A program made the translations under genes and the position numbers. The notes beneath the pieces were generated by a model. The model did not search any database, was not told the DNA's origin, and saw only the letters and a list, made by a program, of their open reading frames with translations. From Anisus vortex (Eukaryota; Mollusca; Gastropoda; Planorbidae), in assembly GCA_949126835.1 (NCBI GenBank), contig OX421496.1, forward strand, positions 17,437,844 to 17,501,843: a DNA stretch of 64,000 nucleotides, given 5' to 3'. This document shows, in pieces, positions 34,401 to 48,200 of this stretch (position 1 is its first letter; every line of letters starts with the position of its first letter).

Positions 34401-37400
34401 CCGCAATTTCTAGAACCGGCCCTGGTTATGTGTATCTCCCTTTTGTTTTGTCTTGGACAGCTGTGTAATTATTATTGTTATCGTTGTTGTGTAATTATTA
34501 TTGTTATCGTTGTTGTCTTGTCCACCAATAAAATAAAGTTAAATTCTCTATAGGATTAAAAGTTTATCAAACATTGATTTCTAGTCTTCTAGTCACGTTT
34601 ATTCAGTTAAGCACAAAATAAAAGTTGATTCAGTTTTAAGTTAGAATAAACTTTAATATATATATATATATATATTGAACACAACAAGACACCAAAAAAT
34701 TAGGTGTAATTGAATAGATTGGAATTTTTTTATAATGGCTGCAGATCAATGCTGGGATAGAGATTCAAATGCACAAATTTTAATGTCTGTATTTAAATAC
34801 AGATTTAAAAACTAAATGGATGATATCCATGGATGTGGACTTACTACTTCCTGTTATCCTTGGATGTAAACTTACCAAATAGACTTTTAAAAAGTTTGCA
34901 TGTGAAATGAAGAGATTCCTGTTGTTGTTCGTTTTTTTAAAAAGGGGCAGAGATGGGCCAGAGCCTGGGTAGATTACCATAGAGATGGGTTACAAGGATG
35001 TCATCGTTGTGCTCAATCTTCTGGCTGCTAATGTGTTTAAGTCGTGAGATCAACTCCTCATTACATCATACTGTACAAACACATGGGCTGACGCACTGGG
35101 AGACTAATGGCTGATGTACGTCTGTGCTGGTGTTTGATGGTGTTTGATGGTGTTTCCTCATATGGCCGGTGTCTCCAGACTTGTTCTGATTTTTTAAATT
35201 TTTGTTGTAGTTTTTTTGTGGTCAAATTATTTGTTTGAAACCAACGCAGTGTATGCGATCTGAACAAAATAATAATAATAATAATAATCAAGATATTTTG
35301 CATAATATGCAACAGAAATAACGCCTGTGTTGTCAGTTTAAAACTGGAACAGTTGATGTTATTCATTATAGAAAATAGATTTGAAATTTAGCAAAAAAGT
35401 TGACGCGGCGCAGTTTAGTTTTCCATGTTAATTAGCAAAGAGCATGTTTTTGTTTTTGTTTGTTTTTTTTTAAAACATATTTTACCTACTGCATACGGGT
35501 ACGTCGTTGGGGGTAACAGGTTTGAAAAAATCAGGGTGGGGGTGCCGGTGTAGTAATTTGTGTAAGTTTTTTCACATTTTAGTTTTCAGTGGCCATTTCT
35601 TGTTCAAACGTTGACTTTCACGTGTCTGCATGTCTCCTATCTGGAAGTCAGTAATGAACTTTTTAAATAAACGCTTTGTTTGTTTTTTTCACTATATATT
35701 TAACAAGTGGACTCAATGCTCAATGCTATTTCAACAGTTAATTATTAATGCAATTTCAACACTCTTGTAACAACTTCATATATGAGTTGATCTACGTACT
35801 GAAAAAAACAACAACAGCTATGTGTGCTTTCCAACAAACTATATAGTGTCTACATCATAAACGTCAACAATGACCGGTGCTAAACGTCAAAAATGACCGG
35901 TGCTTTCAAGCTGGTATTGTAACCTTTGCCTCCTCTATACTTACCATAAGCTGAAGACGAGAAATCAAAATATAGGCCCCGCTGTCTGTGTTGTCAATAC
36001 TGGAGACATTCTGTGTCAACGTCTGCCTGATGTTTGTGTCTGATATATCATTGTGTTTATCAATATCTTAATACAAATCTTATGGATGACAGGCCGTGCC
36101 GTAGCACTCACGCCTAGCTTAGAGTTTAGAGAACTAAGGATGTTTGGACCAAACAAACGTTACTTGTTGCTGTGATGGGGAGTCTTCCAATTAAGGTTAT
36201 CCTTAATTCAATTACATAGATACACCATTGAGACGCTTACATGATATATATTCACTTATTTTCTAGGGTTTTTTTTTTTAAGTTTAAGAAACTTTACCGC
36301 CAAAATTCGAGAAAAATTAACAGTAAAATTAAGAAATTGTTACTAAAAATATTTACTTTACTATTTCTCTTGTGATTAACAAAATATGTTCATTTTGGAA
36401 AATTTTCTATGTAAAACTTGACTTAAAAAAAATTAAATCCCCAAAACTCGGTTGGTAAAGATAAATATTGTAGAGATTCAAAAAAACACAACAACAACAG
36501 CTTAACATATTTTGAATCATGTTATTGTCTGTGTCTGTCTCTTTCTGTCTGCTTTTCTTCTTGTCTTGTGAGTCTGATGTCCTTTTATAAGTCAACATAT
36601 TTTTGAATAGCATAGGTACACAAAAAGACCCACTAAGAAGCAAGAAACAACGACCACGTGACCGCTACAGTACATTGAACAAATGGTCTCTTCTATTGTT
36701 GTAGCTAACGGCAGTAGAGCTCTTGGCTTTTATATCCCCAATGATCTTCTTAATGTATTGTTTCTGAAGGAAATGTTTCCTCATAACTTAACTCGCTTAT
36801 TCCTCAGCTCTATATAATCCTTTTGGCATTTTCTCTTTTTTGGTTTGTTTAATTTTTTTTCCCGTTTATTTTTTCCTTGTAGCGCCGTTCACCGGTTTCA
36901 TTGTTTATCTTGCTGCTCACCGGCAGCCACTTGTCAATAGTTGAGTTGTTTCCCTTTCGTCCGTCTTGCAGGTTGTTTCCCCCCCCCCCCCCCCCCTTTC
37001 TCGTTTCCATTTTTTGTTTTCCCCGGCAAAACTTTCAAAGCATTTCTACATGGAAACGTTTATTAAAATGTTTGAGTCGTATTGATTAGTGTTTGGGCCC
37101 TGTTTTTTTTTTAGTTTGGCTGTTCGTGTGCGCCGTTGCCGATACTCGTGTGTGTGTGTGTTGTTGTTTTTTAAACAACAATAGATCAATGAGTTGTTTT
37201 TTTAGTTCCTTCAATTTTTTTGGGGCCTTTAAATTTTTTCCCCGTCAAAGTTTTTCCATCAATATTTTCTGGTCAATTTTTTAGTCCCGTCAAAGTATTT
37301 TGGTCCAGTCAAAATATTTTGTCAACTTGGTTATGTGTATGTATAGGCCTATTGTATTCTTTGTACCATTAGCTTTCTATGTATTTCTATGAAATACGTT

Positions 37401-38137
37401 AATACGTGCATGTCTTTAATTAGATTGTATTAAGCATACACTATAAGAAGGTAAAATATATTTTAAAAAAGACGTATGTGAGGGGTAATTATGCATCATA
37501 ATGTTTAAAGGTTTAAAAGCTATGTTCGCTTTTCCAAGTCTATGTGGAAATCAAGAATCAGGGATGTTATTACTGCAGTTGGTCAATTGCTTGATAACAG
37601 CTTACCTTTTTTTTTACATATTTTGTTCGATGGCCTGTTTTTTTTTGGCCGGGTGTGAAAGACCCGCCTGACTTAGCAATAAATATATACCCCGTGTTGT
37701 TGCTCCTTTCTGAACTTGGCCTGGGCAACGTGCATGGGGGACGGGTGTGTGTGGGGTGCGTTCACAATTGAAAGCCGCCGTAGACGCATGTGGCGCCCGA
37801 TTCCTTAGTATTGTTCTCGCACAATAGATTTTTTCCTAATGGTGTCTGTATGAAGGGTTTGATTCCGGCACCTGATGTTCACAACCGCCTCCTCAGCCAC
37901 GACATAATGTTGTTACAGTTTGTGTTCTAAATTCTCTTTTTCTTCTCTTCGTTTACGTTTTGGAGTTTTCACGAATTGTTCTGAGTTGTTGTTTTTTTTA
38001 GTTGCTTTTGTTCATTACACATAATTGTTCCTTCAATTTGTTTTTTTGTATACAAATTATTCTCATAGGGTTTTATTTTGTTAAAATTTATTGTTTTGTT
38101 GTTTTTTTACAGTCAATGTAACTTTGTATTAATATTG
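31452..38137. other. About 6.7 kb AT-rich DNA without a supported gene
   Basis: No exon recognised. If MON2 continues upstream, this is part of an intron. It has small tandem duplications: 33983-34040 (31-bp unit with ttatgagaggacg), 34465-34515 (gtaattattattgttatcg), 35127-35155 (gatggtgttt) and 35866-35910 (aatgaccggtgct). It also has (TA)n at 34657-34675, (AAT)n at 35268-35288 and a C-run near 36968-36986. A GC-richer complex island lies at about 37730-37920. Confidence 0.55.
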
Positions 38138-38504
38138 ATGGTCATGTGTATAGCGCGACTCTCCCTGCTAGCACATTGACGGTCATGTGTATAGCGCGAC
38201 TCTCCCTGCTAGCACATTGACGGTCATGTGTATAGCGCGACTCTCCCTGCTAGCACATTGACGGTCATGTGTATAGCGCGACTCTCCCTGCTAGCACATT
38301 GACGGTCATGTGTATAGCGCGACTCTCCCTGCTATCACAGTGACGGTCATGTGTATAGCGCGACTCTCCCTGCTAGCACATTGACGGTCATGTGTATAGC
38401 GCGACTCTCCCTGCTATCACATTGACGGTCATGTGTATAGCGCGACTCTCCCTGCTAGCACATTGACGGTCATGTGTATAGCGCGACTCTCCCTGCTAGC
38501 ACAT
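38138..38504. repeat. 41-bp minisatellite, 9 copies
   Basis: Nearly identical units: gacggtcatgtgtatagcgc, gactctccctgctagcac, att. Two units have gctatcac. The first is preceded by attaatattgatggtcat and the last is followed by attcagcatgctcggtgccc. This resembles the head of a 'tatagcgc' dispersed repeat, so the array may have grown inside one. Confidence 0.95.
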
Positions 38505-38651
38505 TCAGCATGCTCGGTGCCCTATCGTCCAAAGTTTTCAGTTTGATCCGAAAAGTTAAATGGAATTCTTGCATCGTCTTCCAATGTGTCGCTTAATTAA
38601 CTCAAAGCCATTTTGCATTGAAATAGTTTGTTGGACCTCTACACTGTAGCC

Positions 38652-38872
38652 CAGTGGTCGGCAACATATGAAAAGCGTGCCAAACTTGGCACGCAGAGCG
38701 TTTTTAATGGCACGCGAAATACCCCCCCCCCCCCCCCTCCAAAAAAATGCAATTCGAGTTTCTTCTACAAGAAATTGAGTGCTAGAGCGGAATGACTTTT
38801 AGGATGTTGGCCCGCTAAATTGATTATAATTTCTACGTTGGCACACTATCATAAAGAGGTTGCCGACCCCGG
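38652..38872 (+). mobile_element. Short hAT MITE (221 bp)
   Basis: Ends cagtggtcggcaac and gttgccgaccccgg. Perfect 8-bp target duplication ctgtagcc at 38644-38651 and 38873-38880. Internal ends resemble the larger family members (aaacttggcacgcagagcg on the left, ttggcacactatcat on the right) with the middle removed and a C-run inserted. Confidence 0.92.
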
Positions 38873-39151
38873 CTGTAGCCTATTCTCATCCAGTGTTGTT
38901 ATAGTCCTCGTCATATTGTATGCCTTACTGCCTCATTGACTCCTCTACAGCAACATCCGTGTGTATCAAACTATGTCTGCTGTCTTATTATTTAAGAATC
39001 ACTTAACATATACTTCCACATACACTCACTGTCTTGTGATCAACATTCACATGCACTGAGACAGGGATAACGTCTTACCAACATTCAAACGACATAAGAT
39101 ATCCATTCGAGCCTAACGTTGTTGTTTTTGTTTGTTTGTTCCGCCTTACAG

Positions 39152-39262
39152 GTTTGTCAACACTCCCACGCCGAGATGAGGTCATGGGGCGCCGAGGCGG
39201 TGACGTCACTTGTGAAGGCTGCGCTCGCTCACAAGTACGAGCCTGCTCTTCACGAGAATCTG
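39152..39262 (+). CDS. MON2: MON2 exon a (37 codons)
   Basis: Acceptor cgccttacag, donor gtacgg; begins and ends in phase 0. Contains [20 protein letters not shown], matching the vertebrate MREWGAEALTSLIKAG block. Another frame is also open but has no family match. Confidence 0.9.
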
Positions 39263-42200
39263 GTACGGCAATAGTATTACATATTTATGTCAATAGTATA
39301 ACTAAGTCAATAGTATAAACTGACAATATCAATAGTATAACATGAATATGTCAAAAGTACAACATGGTTGTGTCAATAATATAACATGACATTGTCAATA
39401 GTTTAACATTAGTAAGTAACAACACAGTAGGTGTTTTTATCAATAGTACGCATCATTTGTCAATGTTCTGACACCTTTAGGCAGTAGTCATATGTCAATG
39501 TCAATGACTTTATCAATACCATGACAGTCTAACGCGCTAGGATAGCGTACGGAAGGTCCGGGGTTCGAATCCTGGTGAACGCAAGCATTTGTTCTCATGT
39601 GTGGAGGGTATCCCCGAGTCTACTCAGCTCTGATGGGTACCTAACAGTAGTTGGGGATGTGTAAGGTGGCTGGGCATATTGATGGCCATACACTCCTTGC
39701 ATACCGTTGCCACAGAAAGATGTTAAGTTAACGCTTTCATTAGCTCTATAGATCAAACTGGTTCCAAAGGGATACTTACTTTTTTTTTTTAAACAGTCAA
39801 ACACGACAGTAATTATCTGACAGTTTTGGTTAGTATTGTAAAATAACTTTGTTAGTGTTTTCTCAGTAGTTTGTCAATAATAATCTATATGTGTAGTTCT
39901 TTATTAAGATGTATTTTCAAAACATAATTTGCACATACGGGTCTGCCTCAGTCCAACATTATCCTGATTCAGCAGCCATCTCGACATTTGCCCTTCGGCC
40001 CATCCAACATATATAAAAGTTAATCTCTTTCTCTTTATCTCAATCTCTCAATATATATATATCTATATATCTATCTATTTCTTGATCTCAATCTCTCTCT
40101 CTCTCTCTCTCTCTCTGTCTTGATCTCAATCTATCTCTCTCTCTGTTTTGATCTCAATCTATCTCTCTCTCTCTCTGTCTTGATCTCAATGTCTCTCTCT
40201 CCCTGTCTTGATCTCAATCTATCTCTCTCTCCCTGTCTTGATCTCAATCTCTCTCTCTCTCTCTCTGTCTTGATCTCAATCTCTCTCTCTCTCTGTCTTG
40301 ATCTCAATCTATCTCTCTCTCTGTCTTGATCTCAATCTATCTCTCTCTCTCTGTCTTGATCTCAATCACTCTCTCTCTCTCTCTCTCTCTCTCTGTCTTG
40401 ATATCAATCTATCTCACTCTCTGTCTTGATCTCAATCTCTCTCTCTCTCTGTCTTGATATCAATCTCTCTCTCTCTCTGTCTTGATATCAATCTATCTCA
40501 CTCCCTGTCTTGATCTCAATCTATCTCTCTCTCCCTGTCTTGATCTCAATCTCTCTCTCTCTCTCTCTGTCTTGATCTCAATCTCTCTCTCTCTCTGTCT
40601 TGATCTCAATCTATCTCTCTCTCTGTCTTGATCTCAATCTATCTCTCTCTCTCTGTCTTGATCTCAATCACTCTCTCTCTCTCTCTCTCTCTCTCTGTCT
40701 TGATATCAATCTATCTCACTCTCTGTCTTGATCTCAATCTCTCTCTCTCTCTGTCTTGATATCAATCTCTCTCTCTCTCTGTCTTGATCTTAATCTGTCT
40801 CTCTTTCAATATGTCTATAGCTTTCTGAGTTTCTCTCTCTCTCTCTCTCTCTCGATCTAAGTCTCTCTCTCTCTCTCTCTAGATATTAATCTATATATCT
40901 ATATATATCTCCCTCGTGGTCTCAATCTTTCTCTCTATCTCTGTGTGTTTGTGTATTCCCCAGAAGCTCCAGTCATCCATCCTGCTGCCTCTAGAAGAAC
41001 TCTCCGCCATCCCGTTCAACGACATCCGTCAGAAGCAGCTGGACAGCGTGTCCCACATCCTGCACAACAACGGACACCAGCTTCTGCACGGCTGGCCCAC
41101 AGTCCTGGGCATCATCGGGGCGGTTACAAAGGAGCATGGGTAAAGTATTTGGCATCATTAGCGGGCTATCACGTGGGGACATTATGACCGGGATTTGACC
41201 ATCTAATAATGTTACATAACAATATCCAATTCTAATTTGGATTATATTAACATCTTGAAAATAAACATATAACAAACACCTTTATATTATATACCTGTAT
41301 AGTTATGGATGAAAAAAAAAAAGAAAAAATATAAATACAAAATTCAGATCTTTATAAAACATTTAATTATTGTTTGTTGTAATAGAATGAATACTGTCTG
41401 AAAACTCAGATCTTGATAATAGAAACGTTTATTTAATTGTCCAAGTCAGAACAGTCAATTCTCTAACCATGATATCAGATTTAGATAGGCTAATTCAGTA
41501 AAGTACTACAAGTCTAAATATCTAGTTCTCCTACCAAGGTAAACTACTGGGATAATTCAGTAAAGTATGGATGAGTTGTTTCCCTCTTATGTTATATATT
41601 ACAGACACTCTATCTATAAAGAAGATTATATATTTATCTATTCAGAAAAAGAGGTTGTATAGTTAGAGGCGTTAATTTTAGATAATTCATGAAACAATAT
41701 TTACTAATTAATAGTAGAATTTAATGTCTACTTTAATCTCAAATCGTCTTTCGTTTATCTTAGTATTATTTTGAAAGTTTTATTTCTCACATAAAGACAT
41801 TACATATATGTTATGATTATTGTTGTTGTTATTTTGATGTACTTGTTTAGCCAAACTTGTTTTTTGTTGCACCCACCAAGAAAATCATTGACAGAACTTT
41901 GTTTTTAAGTTTGAGATATCCAAATTATTTTTGGACGGAAAGGGAGGGGGGGGGGGAGTAGTTTCACTGTTTTTGCGATATATATTTTTAAAGAAAAGTT
42001 TCTGACATGCTGGTTTTTCTTATAATGATTGTTTTATTTGGTAAAATAAAACTGCACAAAGTTTAACTTTAGCTTAAAAATCTTTAGGGTAATGTTTAAA
42101 CATCATTGTCTATAATGTTTTGTCAATTTTAATTTTAAAATGTCCAGAAGTTTAAAGCTATATGGGGCAGTATAGTGTTTCATTTGTCCTTTTCTTTACT

Positions 42201-45200
42201 GGCATCCAGTACCATATCATTCATACTGACCACTGACTATTGTATTTAGATTTAGCACCATATCATACTCACCACTGGCTATTGTATTTACATATAGCAC
42301 CATATACTGACCACTGACTATTGTATTTACATCTAGCACCATATCATACTGACCAATGGCTATTGTATTTACAGAGAGAAACTCATTCAGCAAGCCTTCC
42401 AGTGTCTCCAGCTGGTAGTAACAGATTTCCTACCCATAATCCAACCTTCATACCTGCAGGTGGTTGTGCAGGTGGCTGCCAGATTTGGCCTGCAGCAACA
42501 GGAACTAAATGTCAGCTTGACAGCCATTGGATTGTTGGTAGGTGCCTTGGAGTAGCAACTGCTCTGTTTATTTGTTAGACTCATTGTTGTTGTTTTGTCA
42601 TATTGCTGAACATGATAATGCTAGTTGTATACTATGCACTATGAAACAAGCTGACCCAACAAACCAGAACACATCAACTTGCAAATCAAAACTGAAACCA
42701 GCCTGTTTGCTGAGCACTTAATCAACCTACAGACATATTTCTTATTAGCCAATCAACTCTCCAGGTTGTTACATTTATGTTTACTTGGCCAACTGCTAAA
42801 GAATGACCAATTCAATCTAATAAAACTAAATGTCTTATATATTTCAAATTGTGGTAAATGCGCTCTTTTTATTGGAAAGAGTAATGGTAGTGGATATAGT
42901 TGAACTAAGCATCTATATGATATTATTGAACTAAGCATCTATATGCTATTATTGAACTAAGCATCTATATGATATTATTGAACTAAGCATCTATATGCTA
43001 TTATTGAACTAAGCATCTATATGATATTATTGAACTAAGCATCTATATGCTATTATTAAACTAAGCATCTATATGCTTTTATTGAACTAAGCATTATTGA
43101 ACTAAGCATCAATATGCTATTATTGAACTAAGCATCTATATGATATTATTGAACTAAGCATCTATATGCTATTATTGAACTATGCATCTATATGCTATTA
43201 TTGAACTAAGCTTCTATATTCAATTATTGAACTAAGCATTATTGAACTAAGCTTCTAAAAACTATTATTGAACTAAGCATCAACCTACCGGTAATTGCTA
43301 TTAAATTAAACAGCATCCATATCAAATTTTTCTGCTCTAAAAACTATTATTGAACTAAGCATCAACCTACCGGTAATTGCTATTAAATTAAACAGCATCC
43401 ATATCAAATTTTTCTGCTCTATAAACTATTATTGAACTAAGCATCAACCTAATTGCTATTAAATTAAACAGCATCTATATCAAATTTTTCTGCTCTAAAA
43501 ACTATTATTGAACTAAGCATCAACCTACCGGTAATTGCTATTAAATTAAACAGCATCCATATCAAATTTTTCTGCTCTAAAAACTATTATTGAACTAAGC
43601 ATCAACCTACCGGTAATTGCTATTAAATTAAACAGCATCCATATCAAATTTTTCTGCTCTAAAAACTATTATTGAACTAAGCATCAACCTACCGGTAATT
43701 GCTATTAAATTAAACAGCATCCATATCAAATTTTTCTGCTCTAAAAACTATTATTGAACTAAGCATCCACCTAATTGCTATTAAATTAAACAGCATCCAT
43801 ATCAAATTTTTCTGCTCTAAAAACTATTATTGAACTAAGCATCCACCTAATTGCTATTAAATTAAACAGCATCCATATCAAATTTTTCTGCTCTAAAAAC
43901 TATTATTGAACTAAGCATCAACCTACCGGTAATTGCTATTAAATTAAACAGCATCCATATCAAATTTTTCTGCTCTAAAAACTATTATTGAACTAAGCAT
44001 CAACCTACCGGTAATTGCTATTAAATTAAACAGCATCCATATCAAATTTTTCTGCTCTATAAACTATTATTGAACTAAGCATCCACCTAATTGCTATTAA
44101 ATTAAACAGCATCCATATCAAATTTTTCTGCTCTAAAAACTATTATTGAACTAAGCATCCACCTAATTGCTATTAAATTAAACAGCATCCATATCAAATT
44201 TTTCTGCTCTATAAACTATTATTGAACTAAGCATCCACCTAATTGCTATTAAATTAAACAGCATCCATATCAAATTTTTCTGCTCTAAAAACTATTATTG
44301 AACTAAGCATCAACCTACCGGTAATTGCTATTAAATTAAACAGCATCCATATCAAATTTTTCTGCTCTATAAACTATTATTGAACTAAGCATCCACCTAA
44401 TTGCTATTAAATTAAACAGCATCCATATCAAATTTTTCTGCTCTAAAAACTATTATTGAACTAAGCATCCACCTAATTGCTATTAAATTAAACAGCATCC
44501 ATATCAAATTTTTCTGCTCTATAAACTATTATTGAACTAAGCATCCACCTAATTGCTATTAAATTAAACAGCATCCATATCAAATTTTTCTGCTCTATAA
44601 ACTATTATTGAACTAAGCATCCACCTAATTGCTATTAAATTAAACAGCATCCATATCAAATTTTTCTGCTCTATAAACTATTATTGAACTAAGCATCCAC
44701 CTAATTGCTATTAAATTAAACAGCATCCATATCAAATTTTTCTGCTCTAAAAACTATTATTGAACTAAGCATCCACCTAATTGCTATTAAATTAAACAGC
44801 ATCCATATCAAATTTTTCTGCTCTAAAAACTATTATTGAACTAAGCATCAACCTACCGGTAATTGCTATTAAATTAAACAGCATCCATATCAAATTTTTC
44901 TGCTCTAAAAACTATTATTGAACTAAGCATCCACCTCATTGCTATTAAATTAAACAGCATCCATATCAAATTTTTCTGCTCTAAAAACTATTATTGAACT
45001 AAGCATCAACCTAATTGCTATTAAATTAAACAGCATCCATATCAAATTTTTCTGCTCTAAAAACTATTATTGAACTAAGCATCCACCTAATTGCTATTAA
45101 ATTAAACAGCATCCATATCAAATTTTTCTGCTCTAAAAACTATTATTGAACTAAGCATCAACCTAATTGCTATTAAATTAAACAGCATCCATATCAAATT

Positions 45201-48200
45201 TTTCTGCTCTAAAAACTATTATTGAACTAAGCATCAACCTAATTGCTATTAAATTAAACAGCATCCATATCAAATTTTTCTGCTCTATAAACTATTATTG
45301 AACTATAAGCATCAACCTAATTGCTATTAAATTAAACAGCATCCATATCAAATTTTTCTGCTCTAAAAACTATTATTGAACTAAGCATCAACCTAATTGC
45401 TATTAAATTAAACAGCATCCATATCAAATTTTTCTGCTCTAAAAACTATTATTGAACTAAGCATCAACCTAATTGCTATTAAATTAAACAGCATCCATAT
45501 CAAATTTTTCTGCTCTATAAACTATTATTGAACTATAAGCATCAACCTAATTGCTATTAAATTAAACAGCATCCATATCAAATTTTTCTGCTCTATAAAC
45601 TATTATTGAACTAAGCATCCACCTAATTGCTATTAAATTAAACAGCATCCATATCAAATTTTTCTGCTCTAAAAACTATTATTGAACTAAGCATCCACCT
45701 AATTGCTATTAAATTAAACAGCATCCATATCAAATTTTTCTGCTCTATAAACTATTATTGAACTAAGCATCCACCTAATTGCTATTAAATTAAACAGCAT
45801 CCATATCAAATTTTTCTGCTCTATAAACTATTATTGAACTAAGCATCCACCTAGTTGCTATTAAATTAAACAGCATCCATATCAAATTTTTCTGCTCTAA
45901 AAACTATTATTGAACTAAGCATCAACCTAATTGCTATTAAATTAAACAGCATCCATATCAAATTTTTCTGCTCTATAAACTATTATTGAACTAAGCATCC
46001 ACCTAATTGCTATTAAATTAAACAGCATCCATATCAAATTTTTCTGCTCTAAAAACTATTATTGAACTAAGCATCAACCTAATTGCTATTAAATTAAACA
46101 GCATCCATATCAAATTTTTCTGCTCTATAAACTATTATTGAACTAAGCATCCACCTAATTGCTATTAAATTAAACAGCATCCATATCAAATTTTTCTGCT
46201 CTAAAAACTATCATTGAACTAAGCATCAACCTACCGGTAATTGCTATTAAATTAAACAGCATTCATATCAAATTTTTCTGCTCTATAAACTATTATTGAA
46301 CTAAGCATCCACCTAATTGCTATTAAATTAAACAGCATCCATATCAAATTTTTCTGCTCTAAAAACTATTATTGAACTAAGCATCCACCTAATTGCTATT
46401 AAATTAAACAGCATCCATATCAAATTTTTCTGCTCTAAAAACTATTATTGAACTAAGCATCCACCTAATTGCTATTAAATTAAACAGCATCCATATCAAA
46501 TTTTTCTGCTCTATAAACTATTATTGAACTAAGCATCCACCTAATTGCTATTAAATTAAACAGCATCCATATCAAATTTTTCTGCTCTATAAACTATTAT
46601 TGAACTAAGCATCCACCTAATTGCTATTAAATTAAACAGCATCCATATCAAATTTTTCTGCTCTATAAACTATTATTGAACTAAGCATCCACCTAATTGC
46701 TATTAAATTAAACAGCATCCATATCAAATTTTTCTGCTCTAAAAACTATTATTGAACTAAGCATCCACCTAATTGCTATTAAATTAAACAGCATCCATAT
46801 CAAATTTTTCTGCTCTAAAAACTATTATTGAACTAAGCATCAACCTACCGGTAATTGCTATTAAATTAAACAGCATCCATATCAAATTTTTCTGCTCTAA
46901 AAACTATTATTGAACTAAGCATCCACCTCATTGCTATTAAATTAAACAGCATCCATATCAAATTTTTCTGCTCTAAAAACTATTATTGAACTAAGCATCA
47001 ACCTAATTGCTATTAAAGTAAACAGCATCCATATCAAATTTTTCTGCTCTAAAAACTATTATTGAACTAAGCATCCACCTAATTGCTATTAAATTAAACA
47101 GCATCCATATCAAATTTTTCTGCTCTAAAAACTATTATTGAACTAAGCATCAACCTAATTGCTATTAAATTAAACAGCATCCATATCAAATTTTTCTGCT
47201 CTAAAAACTATTATTGAACTAAGCATCAACCTAATTGCTATTAAATTAAACAGCATCCATATCAAATTTTTCTGCTCTATAAACTATTATTGAACTATAA
47301 GCATCAACCTAATTGCTATTAAATTAAACAGCATCCATATCAAATTTTTCTGCTCTAAAAACTATTATTGAACTAAGCATCAACCTAATTGCTATTAAAT
47401 TAAACAGCATCCATATCAAATTTTTCTGCTCTATAAACTATTATTGAACTATAAGCATCAACCTAATTGCTATTAAATTAAACAGCATCCATATCAAATT
47501 TTTCTGCTCTATAAACTATTATTGAACTAAGCATCCACCTAATTGCTATTAAATTAGCAGCATCCATATCAAATTTTTCTGCTCTAAAAACTATTATTGA
47601 ACTAAGCATCCACCTAATTGCTATTAAATTAAACAGCATCCATATCAAATTTTTCTGCTCTATAAACTATTATTGAACTAAGCATCCACCTAATTGCTAT
47701 TAAATTAAACAGCATCCATATCAAATTTTTCTGCTCTATAAACTATTATTGAACTAAGCATCCACCTAATTGCTATTAAATTAAACAGCATCCATATCAA
47801 ATTTTTCTGCTCTAAAAACTATTATTGAACTAAGCATCAACCTAATTGCTATTAAATTAAACAGCATCCATATCAAATTTTTCTGCTCTATAAACTATTA
47901 TTGAACTAAGCATCCACCTAATTGCTATTAAATTAAACAGCATCCATATCAAATTTTTCTGCTCTAAAAACTATTATTGAACTAAGCATCAACCTAATTG
48001 CTATTAAATTAAACAGCATCCATATCAAATTTTTCTGCTCTATAAACTATTATTGAACTAAGCATCCACCTAATTGCTATTAAATTAAACAGCATCCATA
48101 TCAAATTTTTCTGCTCTAAAAACTATTATTGAACTAAGCATCAACCTAATTGCTATTAAATTAAACAGCATTTATATCAAATTTTTCTGCTCTAAAAACT

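Noticed and set aside
39136..39318. 60-codon frame beginning [16 protein letters not shown]
   Set aside because: It overlaps MON2 exon a in the wrong frame. The frame with family similarity and proper splice sites is the one starting at 39152.
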